In this document: piece by piece, positions 1 through 7,281 of the stretch
Position numbering within the stretch: position 1 is the stretch's first letter
Layout: each line of letters starts with the position of its first letter
Source: Planctomycetota bacterium
GTDB lineage: Bacteria > Planctomycetota > UBA8742 > UBA2392
NCBI GenBank assembly: GCA_016712285.1
Contig: JADJRK010000001.1
Coordinates: 3,162,001-3,226,000, forward strand
Direction of reading: 5' to 3'
Length of the DNA stretch: 64,000 bases
Translations under genes and position numbers: made by a program
The notes under the pieces: generated by a model
Told to the model about the DNA's origin: nothing
Database searches by the model: none
The model's input: only the letters and a program-made list of their open reading frames with translations

Positions 1-275
1 GCGAGGTCAGGCGCCTTGTCCAGCCGCGAATCCTTGTTGTGAATCACCAGCGTCAACGGGCTGCCGATCGTCACGCCGCGCCGCAAGCCGCTGAGCACCG
101 TGACTTCGTCGCGCTCAACATTCTGGCGCCCGCCGCGCCCATAGCCGCCCTGTCGGCGCTTCAATTGCGCGTTGATCCAGTCAACGTCCAGCGTGTGCCC
201 GAACGGCAAGCCGAACAGCGTGGCAATCACGGCAGGGCCGTGCGACTCGCCTGCGGTTGAGAACGAAAGAGCCAT
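1..275 (-). CDS. aroC: Chorismate synthase, N-terminal part (runs off the window)
   Basis: Chorismate synthase makes chorismate from 5-enolpyruvylshikimate-3-phosphate in the last step of the shikimate pathway, using reduced FMN. The 91 visible residues carry the family N-terminus: FSTAGESHGPAV near residues 5-16, then RRQGGYGRGGRQ around 45-56, and an LSG...GVTIGSPLTLVI stretch at about 66-82 that belongs to the FMN/EPSP-binding core. The gene starts at the ATG complementary to 273-275 and its 3' part lies left of the window. No clear Shine-Dalgarno precedes the ATG. The match to the RRQGGYGRGGR subtype is strong, so only the missing C-terminus is uncertain. Confidence 0.93.
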   Translation of the reverse strand, partial: MALSFSTAGESHGPAVIATLFGLPFGHTLDVDWINAQLKRRQGGYGRGGRQNVERDEVTVLSGLRRGVTIGSPLTLVIHNKDSRLDKAPDL

Positions 276-962
276 GTGCGCGCCAGTTGAACAGCAAATT
301 ACCAATAACCAATGACCAGTCACCCATGCAGTCCTTTGGCAACCCTTGGCTGTCGTATTCTGTCGTGGGGCTTTCTGGGTGAACTCGAAGGATCGAAGTA
401 ACCAAGGCAACGCCAAGCCGCAAAGAGCGCCACGGCCGGGCTGGTGATCTGCGAGTTCTGAACTAGGCCGTGGCGTTCCTGGCGTCCTGGCGATTGCGTC
501 AGATAGCAAGCGGCGTCAACGATGCAGGAACCGCTAAAAGCAACCATGAGTACACCTGCCATGCGGTGCGAATAAGCCGTTCTCGGCCAGCGCCACGGAG
601 TGGCGCACGCAATCTTTCCCATGGCGTAGCCATGGGAAAGCAGGCGAGAGAATCGCCGCGCCCCAGCGGGGCGCGGGAGAGGTCGCGAGCCTCCCGCGCC
701 CCGCTGGGGCGCCAAGACCGCACGATGTGGAATTCCCACGGCTTCGCCGTGGGCCAAAATCCAAGCGCCCCGCTGGGGCGCACTGCAAGGCGATGCTTGC
801 TGGACCGATGGGCCGCGTTCCCCTGATCGCACAGCATTGCATGTCCATCCTTGGTTGCTATGGCAGTTTGCCTCTATTCGCGCTTCGCCCCGTCGCGTGA
901 AGTGCTTTGTGAACCCGACAAGAACAAGTGGATGTGGCACGAGTGTGGAGTGGCCCTGATTC
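276..962. other. Long intergenic region with no supported gene
   Basis: Open frames of up to about 230 codons cross this stretch on both strands, but their translations are low-complexity products of GC palindromes and match no protein family I recognise. A 9-bp inverted repeat (GCCACGGCC at 429-437, GGCCGTGGC at 466-474) lies in the left part. The palindrome cluster at 614-781 fills the middle. The 5' side holds whatever promoter serves aroC (leftward); I could not identify one with confidence. Confidence 0.6.
614..781. repeat. Cluster of five short perfect GC palindromes
   Basis: Five hairpins with 3-nt loops follow one another: CTTTCCCATGGC/GCCATGGGAAAG at 614-640; CCGCGCCCC/GGGGCGCGG at 656-676; GCGCCCC/GGGGCGC at 696-712; CCCACGGC/GCCGTGGG at 735-753; GCGCCCC/GGGGCGC at 765-781. 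Two palindrome types alternate, one built on CCCC/GGGG and one on CCA(T/C)GG. This layout is typical of dispersed intergenic palindromic repeats and explains the false open frames here. No transposase is adjacent. Confidence 0.75.
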
Positions 963-1589
963 TCAGGGTTCAAACGGCAACGCAGGCTGGTAGGGCGTAA
1001 GCCGGCCCTCTCCATCCACGACGTGAACCTTCGCCGCCGGGCCCAGCCGCGGGCGCGGCTTCAACTGCTCGTCGGGCAGGCCGTGGCCTACGGGCAGCAC
1101 GGCCTGGCAGCTCCAGGTTTCGTCCACGCCGAGCAGCTTGTTGAACTCTTTGCCCACGCTGGGGGTGTAGGTCAGCGAGTGCAGGCCTTCATACTCCAGC
1201 GCCGTGATGAAGTTGGCGATGCTCAGCCACACGCTTTGCAGCCAGAACGGCTTGTCGCGCCGCCCGAACACCGCCACCAGCAACGGCGCGGCGTCGGCGA
1301 ATTCCTTGATCGGCGTGATTTCGTGGTCGGCAAAGAACTGTCGCAGCCATTCGGGGCTGCGTTCATGAAACTCGCGGTCGGCGCGTTCACACAACTCTCG
1401 CACGGCGTGCCGCACCGGCCCGCGCTCAATCAGCACGTATTCCCATGGCTGTGCGTTGGCGCCCGAGGGGGCGCGCATGGCGGCTTGCAGCGCGCGCTCG
1501 AGGGCAGCCGCGTCGATCGGCGCCTCGGAAAATGTCCGTCGCGAGCGCCGCCGGCGCAGCACTGCATGAAAGTCCGCCGGGTCCGGCAT
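963..1589 (-). CDS. Nitroreductase family protein
   Basis: Predicted FMN-dependent NAD(P)H oxidoreductase of the nitroreductase fold; the substrate is not predictable. The 208 residues match the usual family length. The FMN-contacting RRRSRRTFS segment lies near residues 13-21 and the APSGANAQPWEYV signature near 41-53. The C-terminal part carries the expected ACQ-like region (CQAVLPVGHG). The start lies 3 bp beyond the stop codon of the upstream skp-like gene and has no clear Shine-Dalgarno, which suggests translational coupling. Nothing ties it functionally to the chaperone. Confidence 0.88.
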   Translation of the reverse strand: MPDPADFHAVLRRRRSRRTFSEAPIDAAALERALQAAMRAPSGANAQPWEYVLIERGPVRHAVRELCERADREFHERSPEWLRQFFADHEITPIKEFADAAPLLVAVFGRRDKPFWLQSVWLSIANFITALEYEGLHSLTYTPSVGKEFNKLLGVDETWSCQAVLPVGHGLPDEQLKPRPRLGPAAKVHVVDGEGRLTPYQPALPFEP

Positions 1590-1592
1590 CGA

Positions 1593-2243
1593 CTATTGCA
1601 CCAGTTGAATAATGGCTTTCGTGATGTCGGTGACGTACGGGTTGTTATTGTTCACGGTCCCGGGCGCGAACAGCACGGGCTTGTTGATCAGGGTTTGCGC
1701 GTAGGCACCGCCCGCAAAGAAGTCGCTGTCGCCGGCGTCCACGGTGTAGTCTTGGACCACGACGTCGTACTTCTGCAGCTTGGCGAAGTTCTCGATCACC
1801 ACCATTACCTCGACCAGCACAGCCTTCTGGTACTGCGCCAGCAGCGAGCTCAGGTACACTTCCTGCTGCTTCTTCATGATGTCGAGCACTTCTTTCAGCG
1901 TCTGCTGCTCAACCTGCAGCGGCGTAATCTCTTCCTGGCCGCGGTTTTCAAGGCGCGCGCGCTGCACTTCCATGGCTTTGTTGCGGTAGGCGGTCTCGGC
2001 CTTGGTGCGCTCAACCTCAAGTTCGCGCTGCACCTCGTCCCAGTTGCTTTTCAGTTCGCGGAACTTCTTGGACTGACGCGATGCCTCTTCCAGGTTGATC
2101 AACGCGATGCGGATGCCGCCATCGGCGCGGGCGACCTGCGCCGACACCGGCTGCGGCTGCGACTGCTGAAACAGGAAAGCGCCGCCAAAACCGGCACCAA
2201 CGGCGCTGGCAAGCAGCACCGCGAACACGATCACTTTGTTCAT
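1593..2243 (-). CDS. OmpH/Skp-family periplasmic chaperone
   Basis: Probable periplasmic holdase that escorts outer-membrane proteins to the BAM complex. The 216 residues begin with an N-terminal hydrophobic export segment (about residues 4-25). A short strand (IRIALINLEEA) follows, then long charged helices from about residue 60 to 130, the tentacle-like part of Skp. The C-terminal strand region (KYDVVVQDYTVD) closes the small body domain. A GAGGAC Shine-Dalgarno precedes the ATG. It is somewhat longer than E. coli Skp (161 aa). A BamA-like gene occurs at 13.4-16.6 kb but is not in the same operon. Confidence 0.82.
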   Translation of the reverse strand: MNKVIVFAVLLASAVGAGFGGAFLFQQSQPQPVSAQVARADGGIRIALINLEEASRQSKKFRELKSNWDEVQRELEVERTKAETAYRNKAMEVQRARLENRGQEEITPLQVEQQTLKEVLDIMKKQQEVYLSSLLAQYQKAVLVEVMVVIENFAKLQKYDVVVQDYTVDAGDSDFFAGGAYAQTLINKPVLFAPGTVNNNNPYVTDITKAIIQLVQ

Positions 2244-2282
2244 GAATAGTCCTCAAGGGTCAAATGCAGGCCCGGGACCATC

Positions 2283-2327
2283 AAACCGCAAATGCACTTG
2301 GCGTCAAGCCCGCATTTGGCGCGGTTT
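2283..2327 (-). terminator. Imperfect hairpin between the HMA-like gene and skp
   Basis: AAACCGC plus AAATGC at 2283-2295 pair with GCATTT plus GCGGTTT at 2312-2327, with a 3-nt bulge. It lies just downstream of the HMA-like gene (ends 2365) on the leftward strand and upstream of skp. It has no clear U-run, so it may act as a processing or attenuation structure rather than a classical terminator. Confidence 0.4.
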
Positions 2328-2364
2328 GCTAGTGGGCACTATGCCCGGCGCGCAGTTGCGAGGA

Positions 2365-2745
2365 CTACTTCTCCGACTCGGGCTTCAGCTCGGCGACCTG
2401 CTTGTACGCATAGCCGGCATTCTTCACGGCCTTGGCGACCACATTCTTCACCAGCAGCTGGTCCGGCTTCACAGCCACGAACAGCACGCCCTGCTTGTCG
2501 GCTTTCACGGTGACGCCCGTTACGCCGTCGAGCTTCTTCAGTTCAACGGTCAGGGCCTTGACCGCCTCGTCCCAATCCTTGTCGCCCAGCTCAATCGTGA
2601 CCTGCCAGGTCTTATCAGCCTTCTTTTCGATCTCGGGGCCGGTGACACGCACCGGCGGGTTGCGCGGGCCTCAGAACTCTCAGGCAAACCCGGGCTGGGC
2701 TGCAAACGCAGCCAGGATGATCAGTGCGGGAAGAATGCGACGCAT
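2365..2745 (-). CDS. Secreted HMA-like small protein with two in-frame UGA codons (candidate UxxU selenoprotein)
   Basis: Read through two UGA codons this is a 126-residue protein. An AGGAGC Shine-Dalgarno lies 5 bases before the ATG at 2745. Residues 1-21 (MRRILPALIILAAFAAQPGFA) form a convincing signal peptide. UGA follows at codon 22 (2680-2682) and codon 25 (2671-2673), giving the pattern U-E-F-U. From residue about 33 to the end the chain has the beta-alpha-beta-beta-alpha-beta rhythm of heavy-metal-associated (HMA) domains, ending NAGYAYKQVAEL, but without the usual internal CxxC. Signal peptide, both UGAs and domain are all in one frame. A 7-bp hairpin follows the second UGA at the spacing known for bacterial SECIS elements. 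I infer Sec insertion, with UxxU replacing CxxC in metal or thiol chemistry outside the cytoplasm. The alternative is a freshly broken gene, or translation from GTG 2652 without export. Confidence 0.6.
2638..2656 (-). promoter_or_regulatory. Candidate bacterial SECIS stem-loop
   Basis: On the coding (minus) strand GCCGGTG (2656-2650), loop CGTGT, and CACCGGC (2644-2638) form a perfect 7-bp stem with a 5-nt loop. The stem begins 14 nt after the second UGA and the loop begins 21 nt after it. Bacterial SECIS elements lie within the coding region, with the apical loop about 16-37 nt after the UGA and a G among the first two loop bases. The loop here starts C-G, so it fits. For the first UGA the loop begins 30 nt downstream, also in range. 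Confidence 0.5.
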
Positions 2746-2895
2746 GGGAAGCTCCTGTTTGCTGACAAGATTGTGACGCATTTCGGTGTAGAACGGTTCC
2801 CGCTCGTTGCGCCTTTGCTCTCAAAATGCCTAGAATCCCTTTCGACTGCTGTTTCTGACTGCGCGCGCTAAGCCAGACGAAAGCCGATACAACGC

Positions 2896-4998
2896 ATGGC
2901 TTCTGATGTGACGGCCGAATCATTCTCCAGCCGCAAGGTGTGCCTTGCCCGCGCCCGTGAGCATTTGGGCAACCGGGCCTACAAGTCCGCCCGCAACACA
3001 CTGTCGCGGGGCGTGCGCCAGTGGCCCGACCTGGATGCTGATTCCGATTACCGCACGATCCTGGGCCAGGTGGCCTGGCGCTGCCACTGCCTGCGGGAAG
3101 CCAAGCGCCACCTGACCATCGCCACCCGCGACCCCGACAGCCACGTGGAAGCCAAATTCCTGCTCGGCCGCGTGCTGCTGGACATGGGGCATGTCGAGCG
3201 CTCGATCGAAGTCCTGGGCGCCATCCTGCGCGACCCGGACCAGCTCGTGCCCTATCGCGTGCACGCCGGCGGCGCCCTCAGCGTCGCCTACTCGGCGCTG
3301 GGCCTGAACAAGAGCAGCCAGGACGCGCTCGAAGAGGCAGCCAAGTTCGGGTTGATCAGCGCGCAACTACTCGCCGACGAAGGCTTCCGGCTGCTGCGCA
3401 TTGGTGCGTACCCCGAGGCCGAGGTGCAGCTGGCCAAGGGCCTGCAGGTGGACAGCACCTGCGAAGACGCGTTCTACCGGCTCAGCAACGCGCTGTTCAT
3501 CCAAAGCAAGACCGAGCCCGCGATGGAAGTGCTGGCCTACGGCATTGAGCAATCGCCCGAGTTTCCGCCGTTCTATCGCCTCATGAGCGAGATCTACACC
3601 TCGCGCGACCAGCACAAAGAGGCGGCTGCATTCCTCAAGCGCGCGCTCGAGATTTCGCCCGAAGCCGACGACGCCGACATGCTGCAGTTCATGCTCGCGA
3701 ACGCCTTGCAACGCGCGGGCCGCGCCGAGGGCACGCTGATGACCTTTCGCGACCTGCTTGAGCAGCACCCGCGCACGCGCCTCAAGCGCACGGTGCTTAC
3801 GCGCGTCAAGTCGCTGGAAAAACGCGTCACTGCCAAGCCGGTGCGCCTGAAAGGCTTCCCGCGCAAACTTCAAAAGCGCAGCTACTGTGCGCCCAACACG
3901 CTGGCCAACGTGCTGTCGCACTGCGGCGTTGCCACCACGCAGGATGAGGTCGCCGCCCGCGTCATGCGCGGGGCCGGCTCGCGCTGGCCCGAGATGTTCG
4001 ATTACCTGAAAGAGATTGACGGCGTGGCAGCCCGCGGCTTCTTCGGCAGCATTGAGCTGATCAAGCGCTGCCTCGACAGCAAGCTGCCCGTGATCACGAC
4101 CGAGTACTACGGCATGTCGGGCCATGCGATTGCGATCATCGGGTACGACGACGCCGCCGAGTTGCTGATCGCGCAGGACCCGCGCTTCTTTGAGCCCGTC
4201 GAGATTCCCTACGCCGAGTTTGAAAAGTCCTCGCTGCACGACGATTGCCTGTGCGTCGCCGTGGCAGCCGCCGGCGACAAGAAGCGCCTGCCAAGCCAGA
4301 GCGGCGACGAAGAACGCGTGCTGCGCGGCTACCTTGACCTGTTGCGCAAGCGCGCCGACGGCGACGATGAAGCCGCGATGCGCGCGGCGCTTGAGCTCGC
4401 CAACGAAGCGCCGGAAAAGCAGGCGCCGGTGCGCGTCATGGCCGAGATCGCGCTTGAGCGCCGTGCGACCAAAGAACTCAAGCGGCTGTGCGACGAAACG
4501 CTGCGCAAGTGGCCCGACTGCTTCTGGGCACTGCGCCTGCGCGGCGATGCCCTGTGGATGGACGGCGACACCGCGGCAGCACTCGAGCAATACCGCGCAG
4601 CGCGCCGCGTGGACCGGCGCGACGAAAGCCTGTCGTACGCGCTGGGCGAGCTGCTGATCAGTATCGGCCGGCGTCGGCCGGGCCGCGCGCTGCTGTTGCA
4701 GGCCTTGGGCGAAGACCCGCGCTTTCACCGCGCGCGGCTGCGCCTGGCCGAAAACATGGCCGAAAGCGGCGAGCGCGAAGCCGCAACCTTTCACGCGCGG
4801 CTGCTGGTCGAGTACGACCCCGACCACGGCGCCGCGCGCGACCTGCTGGCCAAGCTGGCGGGCAATACGGCAGTGCGCACGCTGTCAGAGGGCGCCAAGC
4901 GAGTAGCCGAAGAAGTAGCGCAGCGCCAATCCAAAGCAGCAGAGTCAGAAGACGACCCCATAGGCGACGGGATAGAAGTAGACCTCGAAGACCTCTAA
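2896..4998 (+). CDS. TPR protein with embedded C39-like cysteine peptidase domain
   Basis: A 700-residue cytoplasmic-looking protein (no signal peptide). Residues about 15-310 are tetratricopeptide repeats. A papain-like C39-type domain spans about 325-470: KRSYCAPNTLANVL places the likely catalytic Cys at 331, and SGHAIAIIGYDD places the His at 410, with QDPR near 430 a plausible Asp region. More TPR-like helices follow from about 480 to 670, and the tail is acidic. C39 domains usually cut double-glycine leader peptides; here there is no ABC transporter, so a specialised peptidase or peptide-binding role is more likely. The start is the first ATG; its upstream Shine-Dalgarno is weak. The substrate is unknown. 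Confidence 0.8.
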   Translation: MASDVTAESFSSRKVCLARAREHLGNRAYKSARNTLSRGVRQWPDLDADSDYRTILGQVAWRCHCLREAKRHLTIATRDPDSHVEAKFLLGRVLLDMGHVERSIEVLGAILRDPDQLVPYRVHAGGALSVAYSALGLNKSSQDALEEAAKFGLISAQLLADEGFRLLRIGAYPEAEVQLAKGLQVDSTCEDAFYRLSNALFIQSKTEPAMEVLAYGIEQSPEFPPFYRLMSEIYTSRDQHKEAAAFLKRALEISPEADDADMLQFMLANALQRAGRAEGTLMTFRDLLEQHPRTRLKRTVLTRVKSLEKRVTAKPVRLKGFPRKLQKRSYCAPNTLANVLSHCGVATTQDEVAARVMRGAGSRWPEMFDYLKEIDGVAARGFFGSIELIKRCLDSKLPVITTEYYGMSGHAIAIIGYDDAAELLIAQDPRFFEPVEIPYAEFEKSSLHDDCLCVAVAAAGDKKRLPSQSGDEERVLRGYLDLLRKRADGDDEAAMRAALELANEAPEKQAPVRVMAEIALERRATKELKRLCDETLRKWPDCFWALRLRGDALWMDGDTAAALEQYRAARRVDRRDESLSYALGELLISIGRRRPGRALLLQALGEDPRFHRARLRLAENMAESGEREAATFHARLLVEYDPDHGAARDLLAKLAGNTAVRTLSEGAKRVAEEVAQRQSKAAESEDDPIGDGIEVDLEDL

Positions 4999-5019
4999 AA
5001 AAGGGGTCAGGCTACTTTT
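4999..5019 (+). repeat. REP-like unit, left inverted arm framing the RAYT gene
   Basis: AAAAGGGGTCAGGCTACTTT plus one further T at 4999-5019 recurs perfectly in inverted orientation at 5888-5908. The pair encloses the transposase gene; this arm overlaps its stop codon (5012-5014). Confidence 0.8.
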
Positions 5020-5851
5020 CTGACCGCTTTGTGGGCCGGCCTCGGGGCCTTAGGGTGCTTTCCAGCCCTAGTTTGCGGGCTGCGTTCTTTTGCCAGGCCT
5101 CGTTGCCGAACGGTGTGCCGCGGTTGACCGCCTCGCGCAGCTTGGCCAGTTGCTCTGCTTCTTCTTCACGGTTCACAAACCGCAGCCACGGCTGTGGCCG
5201 CGGCGTCGGCCCGCGCACCAGCCAGTGCGAAAGCGGCTGTGCCGGGGTTTCTTCCGGATGAGGGGACAGCAAAGGGGACAGGCTCCGCGAAGCAGTGCCT
5301 GTCCCCTTTGCTGTAGAGCGCGCTACCCCAGGAGAAGCGTGGGTGCCTGTCCCCTTTTCTGTAGACCGAACGGCAAAGGGGTCAGGCACGCTGCGCGAGC
5401 CAGACCCCTTTTTGGCCCAGATCGCTGCGCTGCCAAAGCGCCAGTCCTGCGCCTTGGTGACTATGCCCGCGCGCACGGGGTTGCGTTCGATGTAGCGCAG
5501 CACGGTCAGCAGGTGCCCGCCCTGCTCAATGGGGAAGCTTTTGTAGCGCCCCTGCCACACGTGGCCGCTGCCCTGGTAGTGCCGGTGATAGCGCCGCACG
5601 TGGCACGTCGTCAGCCACTGCATGAAGGCGGGCAGGGCGCCGTCGCGGCGGGGCCACGCGACGAGGTGAAAGTGGTTCGACATCAGGCACCAGGCCAGAA
5701 GGCGCATGTCGTGGCGCTCGCAAGCCAAAGACAGCACGCGCTCAAAGGCCAGAAAGTCGGCTTCGTTATGGAAGACCGTAGCCCGGCCGTTGCCACGGTT
5801 GATAACATGGTAAAGCAGACCACCAGGAGAGAACCGAACCGGTCGAGGCAT
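5012..5851 (-). CDS. REP-associated tyrosine transposase (RAYT)
   Basis: Y1-type single-strand transposase related to IS200/IS605 TnpA that is thought to act on REP palindromes. The SNHFHL motif puts the metal-binding His at 60 and 62, and the catalytic Tyr is probably Y120 in VLRYIERNPVRAG. GHVWQGRYKS at 97-106 is characteristic of RAYTs. The 279-residue protein is longer than the core because residues about 147-195 (KKGSGS..., EKGTGT..., AKGTGT...) are translated copies of the AAGGGG(T/A)CAGGC repeat inserted in frame. A charged C-terminal domain follows. The gene sits between 21-bp inverted copies of the same repeat. Confidence 0.9.
   Translation of the reverse strand: MPRPVRFSPGGLLYHVINRGNGRATVFHNEADFLAFERVLSLACERHDMRLLAWCLMSNHFHLVAWPRRDGALPAFMQWLTTCHVRRYHRHYQGSGHVWQGRYKSFPIEQGGHLLTVLRYIERNPVRAGIVTKAQDWRFGSAAIWAKKGSGSRSVPDPFAVRSTEKGTGTHASPGVARSTAKGTGTASRSLSPLLSPHPEETPAQPLSHWLVRGPTPRPQPWLRFVNREEEAEQLAKLREAVNRGTPFGNEAWQKNAARKLGLESTLRPRGRPTKRSEK
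5271..5413. repeat. REP-like units inside the RAYT coding sequence
   Basis: AAAGGGGACAGGC (5271-5283) and its inverse (5297-5309), GCCTGTCCCCTTTT (5345-5358), AAAGGGGTCAGGC (5375-5387) and CAGACCCCTTTT (5401-5412) form two inverted pairs. All keep the transposase frame open. Confidence 0.75.
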
Positions 5852-5887
5852 AAGGCAAGGCTACAAACCCAAGCAAACAAGGCAACA

Positions 5888-5932
5888 AAAAGTAGCCTGA
5901 CCCCTTTTCTGTTCCTGACCCCTTTTCTGTTC
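5888..5932 (-). repeat. REP-like unit, right inverted arm plus tandem copy
   Basis: The right arm at 5888-5908 is the reverse complement of 4999-5019. A second copy of CCTGACCCCTTTTCTGTTCC follows in tandem (5914-5932, overlapping the same core). It lies just upstream of the RAYT start and downstream of the next leftward gene's stop. Confidence 0.75.
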
Positions 5933-5944
5933 CAGCACAGCGGA

Positions 5945-7018
5945 CTACTTGCCAAACTTGTACTCCTTCAATTCGACCACGACTTCCAAGGACTCTCCAT
6001 AACCTGGCGGGGCACCCGTGAGCGTAAAGGTTCTTACGTGCTTGACCAGCAACCCGGGCTTGTCCTTGCTCCACCAGGTGGTGAGGCAGACGCTGCTGCT
6101 TTTCTCCTTGTAGGTGTGGGTGTACTTCACGCATTCGAACTCACCGCCAGCGACCTTAATCTTCTCGTCGGCCTTGGAGGTGTCAATCCGCGACGGAATG
6201 TAGAACGCGAAGAAGTCACGCCACGCCAATTCTGTCTTGGGCGTTCGCTTCTCTTCACCGTTGACGTCTTTTTCGGTGACCGACACGATCAGGCCTTTCC
6301 ACGCTGCCCCCGTGATGTTCTGTGTGGTTTCGGTGGAAATCACCACGGGTTCCAGGCCATCCCACTCTTTGCGCGTGCTGTTGCTGAAGACGATCGTAGA
6401 GCCGTCCTTCCATGTTTCGGCGACCTTTTCGTCGCTCCATGGGCGGTCCGCCTGCGGCAGGCCGACGCTATGCATGCTCCATGTTTCGGAGTACGTGCGC
6501 CCGTTCGCGACGGACGTGTACTCGGCCTTCACGAATACGCCGGGGAACTCCTTGCTTAGCCAGACTGTCGTCGTGATCGTCTCGCCTTCGTGCTCTTTCT
6601 GCATGGTGTATCTAGTGCAGTCGACGCCCCAGCGCGAATAGACCGTCTTGACGTTGCCCACTTCCTTGGCTTCTCCGTCTTTGATCATTTCGCCATATTC
6701 GGTCAGGAGCCCGTCCCACGAGACTTTCTTGTCACTACCGAGACTCCAAAATTCGCCATTCTCCCTCGTGTTGGTACGTGTGGAGTAGCCCTTCTCGGAC
6801 ACGTCCCAGAAGTCGATGTCCACTAAGTCAGTGAAGTGGTCGTCCTTAAGGACCATGAAGCGGTAAGTGATGCCCTTGCCCCATGACTTGCGGGCATCTT
6901 CCGCAGTCCAGGGCAGCTTGTTTTTGGCCGGCTTGTCTTGCGCCAGCGTGGTTTCGGCCACACCGCAGATTGAAAGCAGCATCGCCGCTGCCAACGCCAT
7001 CGCTATAGTGCTCTTCAT
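5945..7018 (-). CDS. Secreted protein with an internal duplication, function unknown
   Basis: A 357-residue protein with an N-terminal signal peptide (MKSTIAMALAAAMLLSICG..., cleavage probably near AETTLAQ). The chain appears to contain two related halves. The first has WTAEDARKSWGKGITYRF and later TRYTMQKEHEGETITTTVWL..FPGVFVK. The second has WSDEKVAETWKDGSTIVFS and later VKYTHTYKEKSSSVCLTTWWS..KPGLLVK. Each half would be about 165 residues rich in beta strands, similar in style to LolA/LppX-like or other lipocalin-type carriers, but I cannot assign a family. An AGGAGA-type Shine-Dalgarno precedes the ATG. It is probably transcribed alone. Confidence 0.75.
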   Translation of the reverse strand: MKSTIAMALAAAMLLSICGVAETTLAQDKPAKNKLPWTAEDARKSWGKGITYRFMVLKDDHFTDLVDIDFWDVSEKGYSTRTNTRENGEFWSLGSDKKVSWDGLLTEYGEMIKDGEAKEVGNVKTVYSRWGVDCTRYTMQKEHEGETITTTVWLSKEFPGVFVKAEYTSVANGRTYSETWSMHSVGLPQADRPWSDEKVAETWKDGSTIVFSNSTRKEWDGLEPVVISTETTQNITGAAWKGLIVSVTEKDVNGEEKRTPKTELAWRDFFAFYIPSRIDTSKADEKIKVAGGEFECVKYTHTYKEKSSSVCLTTWWSKDKPGLLVKHVRTFTLTGAPPGYGESLEVVVELKEYKFGK

Positions 7019-7141
7019 ACGCTCTCCTTAGAAACTTCCGCTGTGCGGGTTGAGCTCCACAGGGCGAATAGTACGCCCGCGTCCCAAAGAAGGCGACCGC
7101 GAACTCAGGCCCTGGCGCTAAACGCGGCCCCACGGGAAACG

Positions 7142-7204
7142 AAAAGGGGTCAGGAGAGAAAAGGGGTCAGGCACCTCCGCTTTGCTCCGGAGCCTGACCC
7201 CTTT
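7142..7204. repeat. REP-like inverted pair upstream of a hypothetical gene
   Basis: AAAAGGGGTCAGG (7142-7154) is followed by AAAGGGGTCAGGC (7160-7172), whose inverse GCCTGACCCCTTT lies at 7192-7204. The core is the same as in the RAYT region at 5.0-5.9 kb. Confidence 0.75.
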
Positions 7205-7281
7205 GCCAACACACCCTGCGGGCCAATTCTTGTCGCACTTGCTTGTACGCTTCCTGTGTTGCTTCACTACAGGAGAGTGTC

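Noticed and set aside
614..781. CRISPR array
   Set aside because: The repeats are palindromes of two types with irregular spacing and no unique spacers; no cas gene is present.
320..1015. Long open frame on the minus strand in the first intergenic region
   Set aside because: The translation is low-complexity, generated by GC palindromes; it overlaps the nitroreductase gene and matches no family.
2365..2652. Short version of the HMA-like gene starting at GTG 2652
   Set aside because: It has no Shine-Dalgarno and would drop an in-frame signal peptide with a strong ribosome-binding site; kept only as the alternative to recoding.
2365..2745. Genome-wide reassignment of UGA
   Set aside because: Many genes here end in TGA at the expected family length (for example aminoacyl-tRNA synthetase, tricorn-like and AAC(3) genes), so UGA is an ordinary stop codon.
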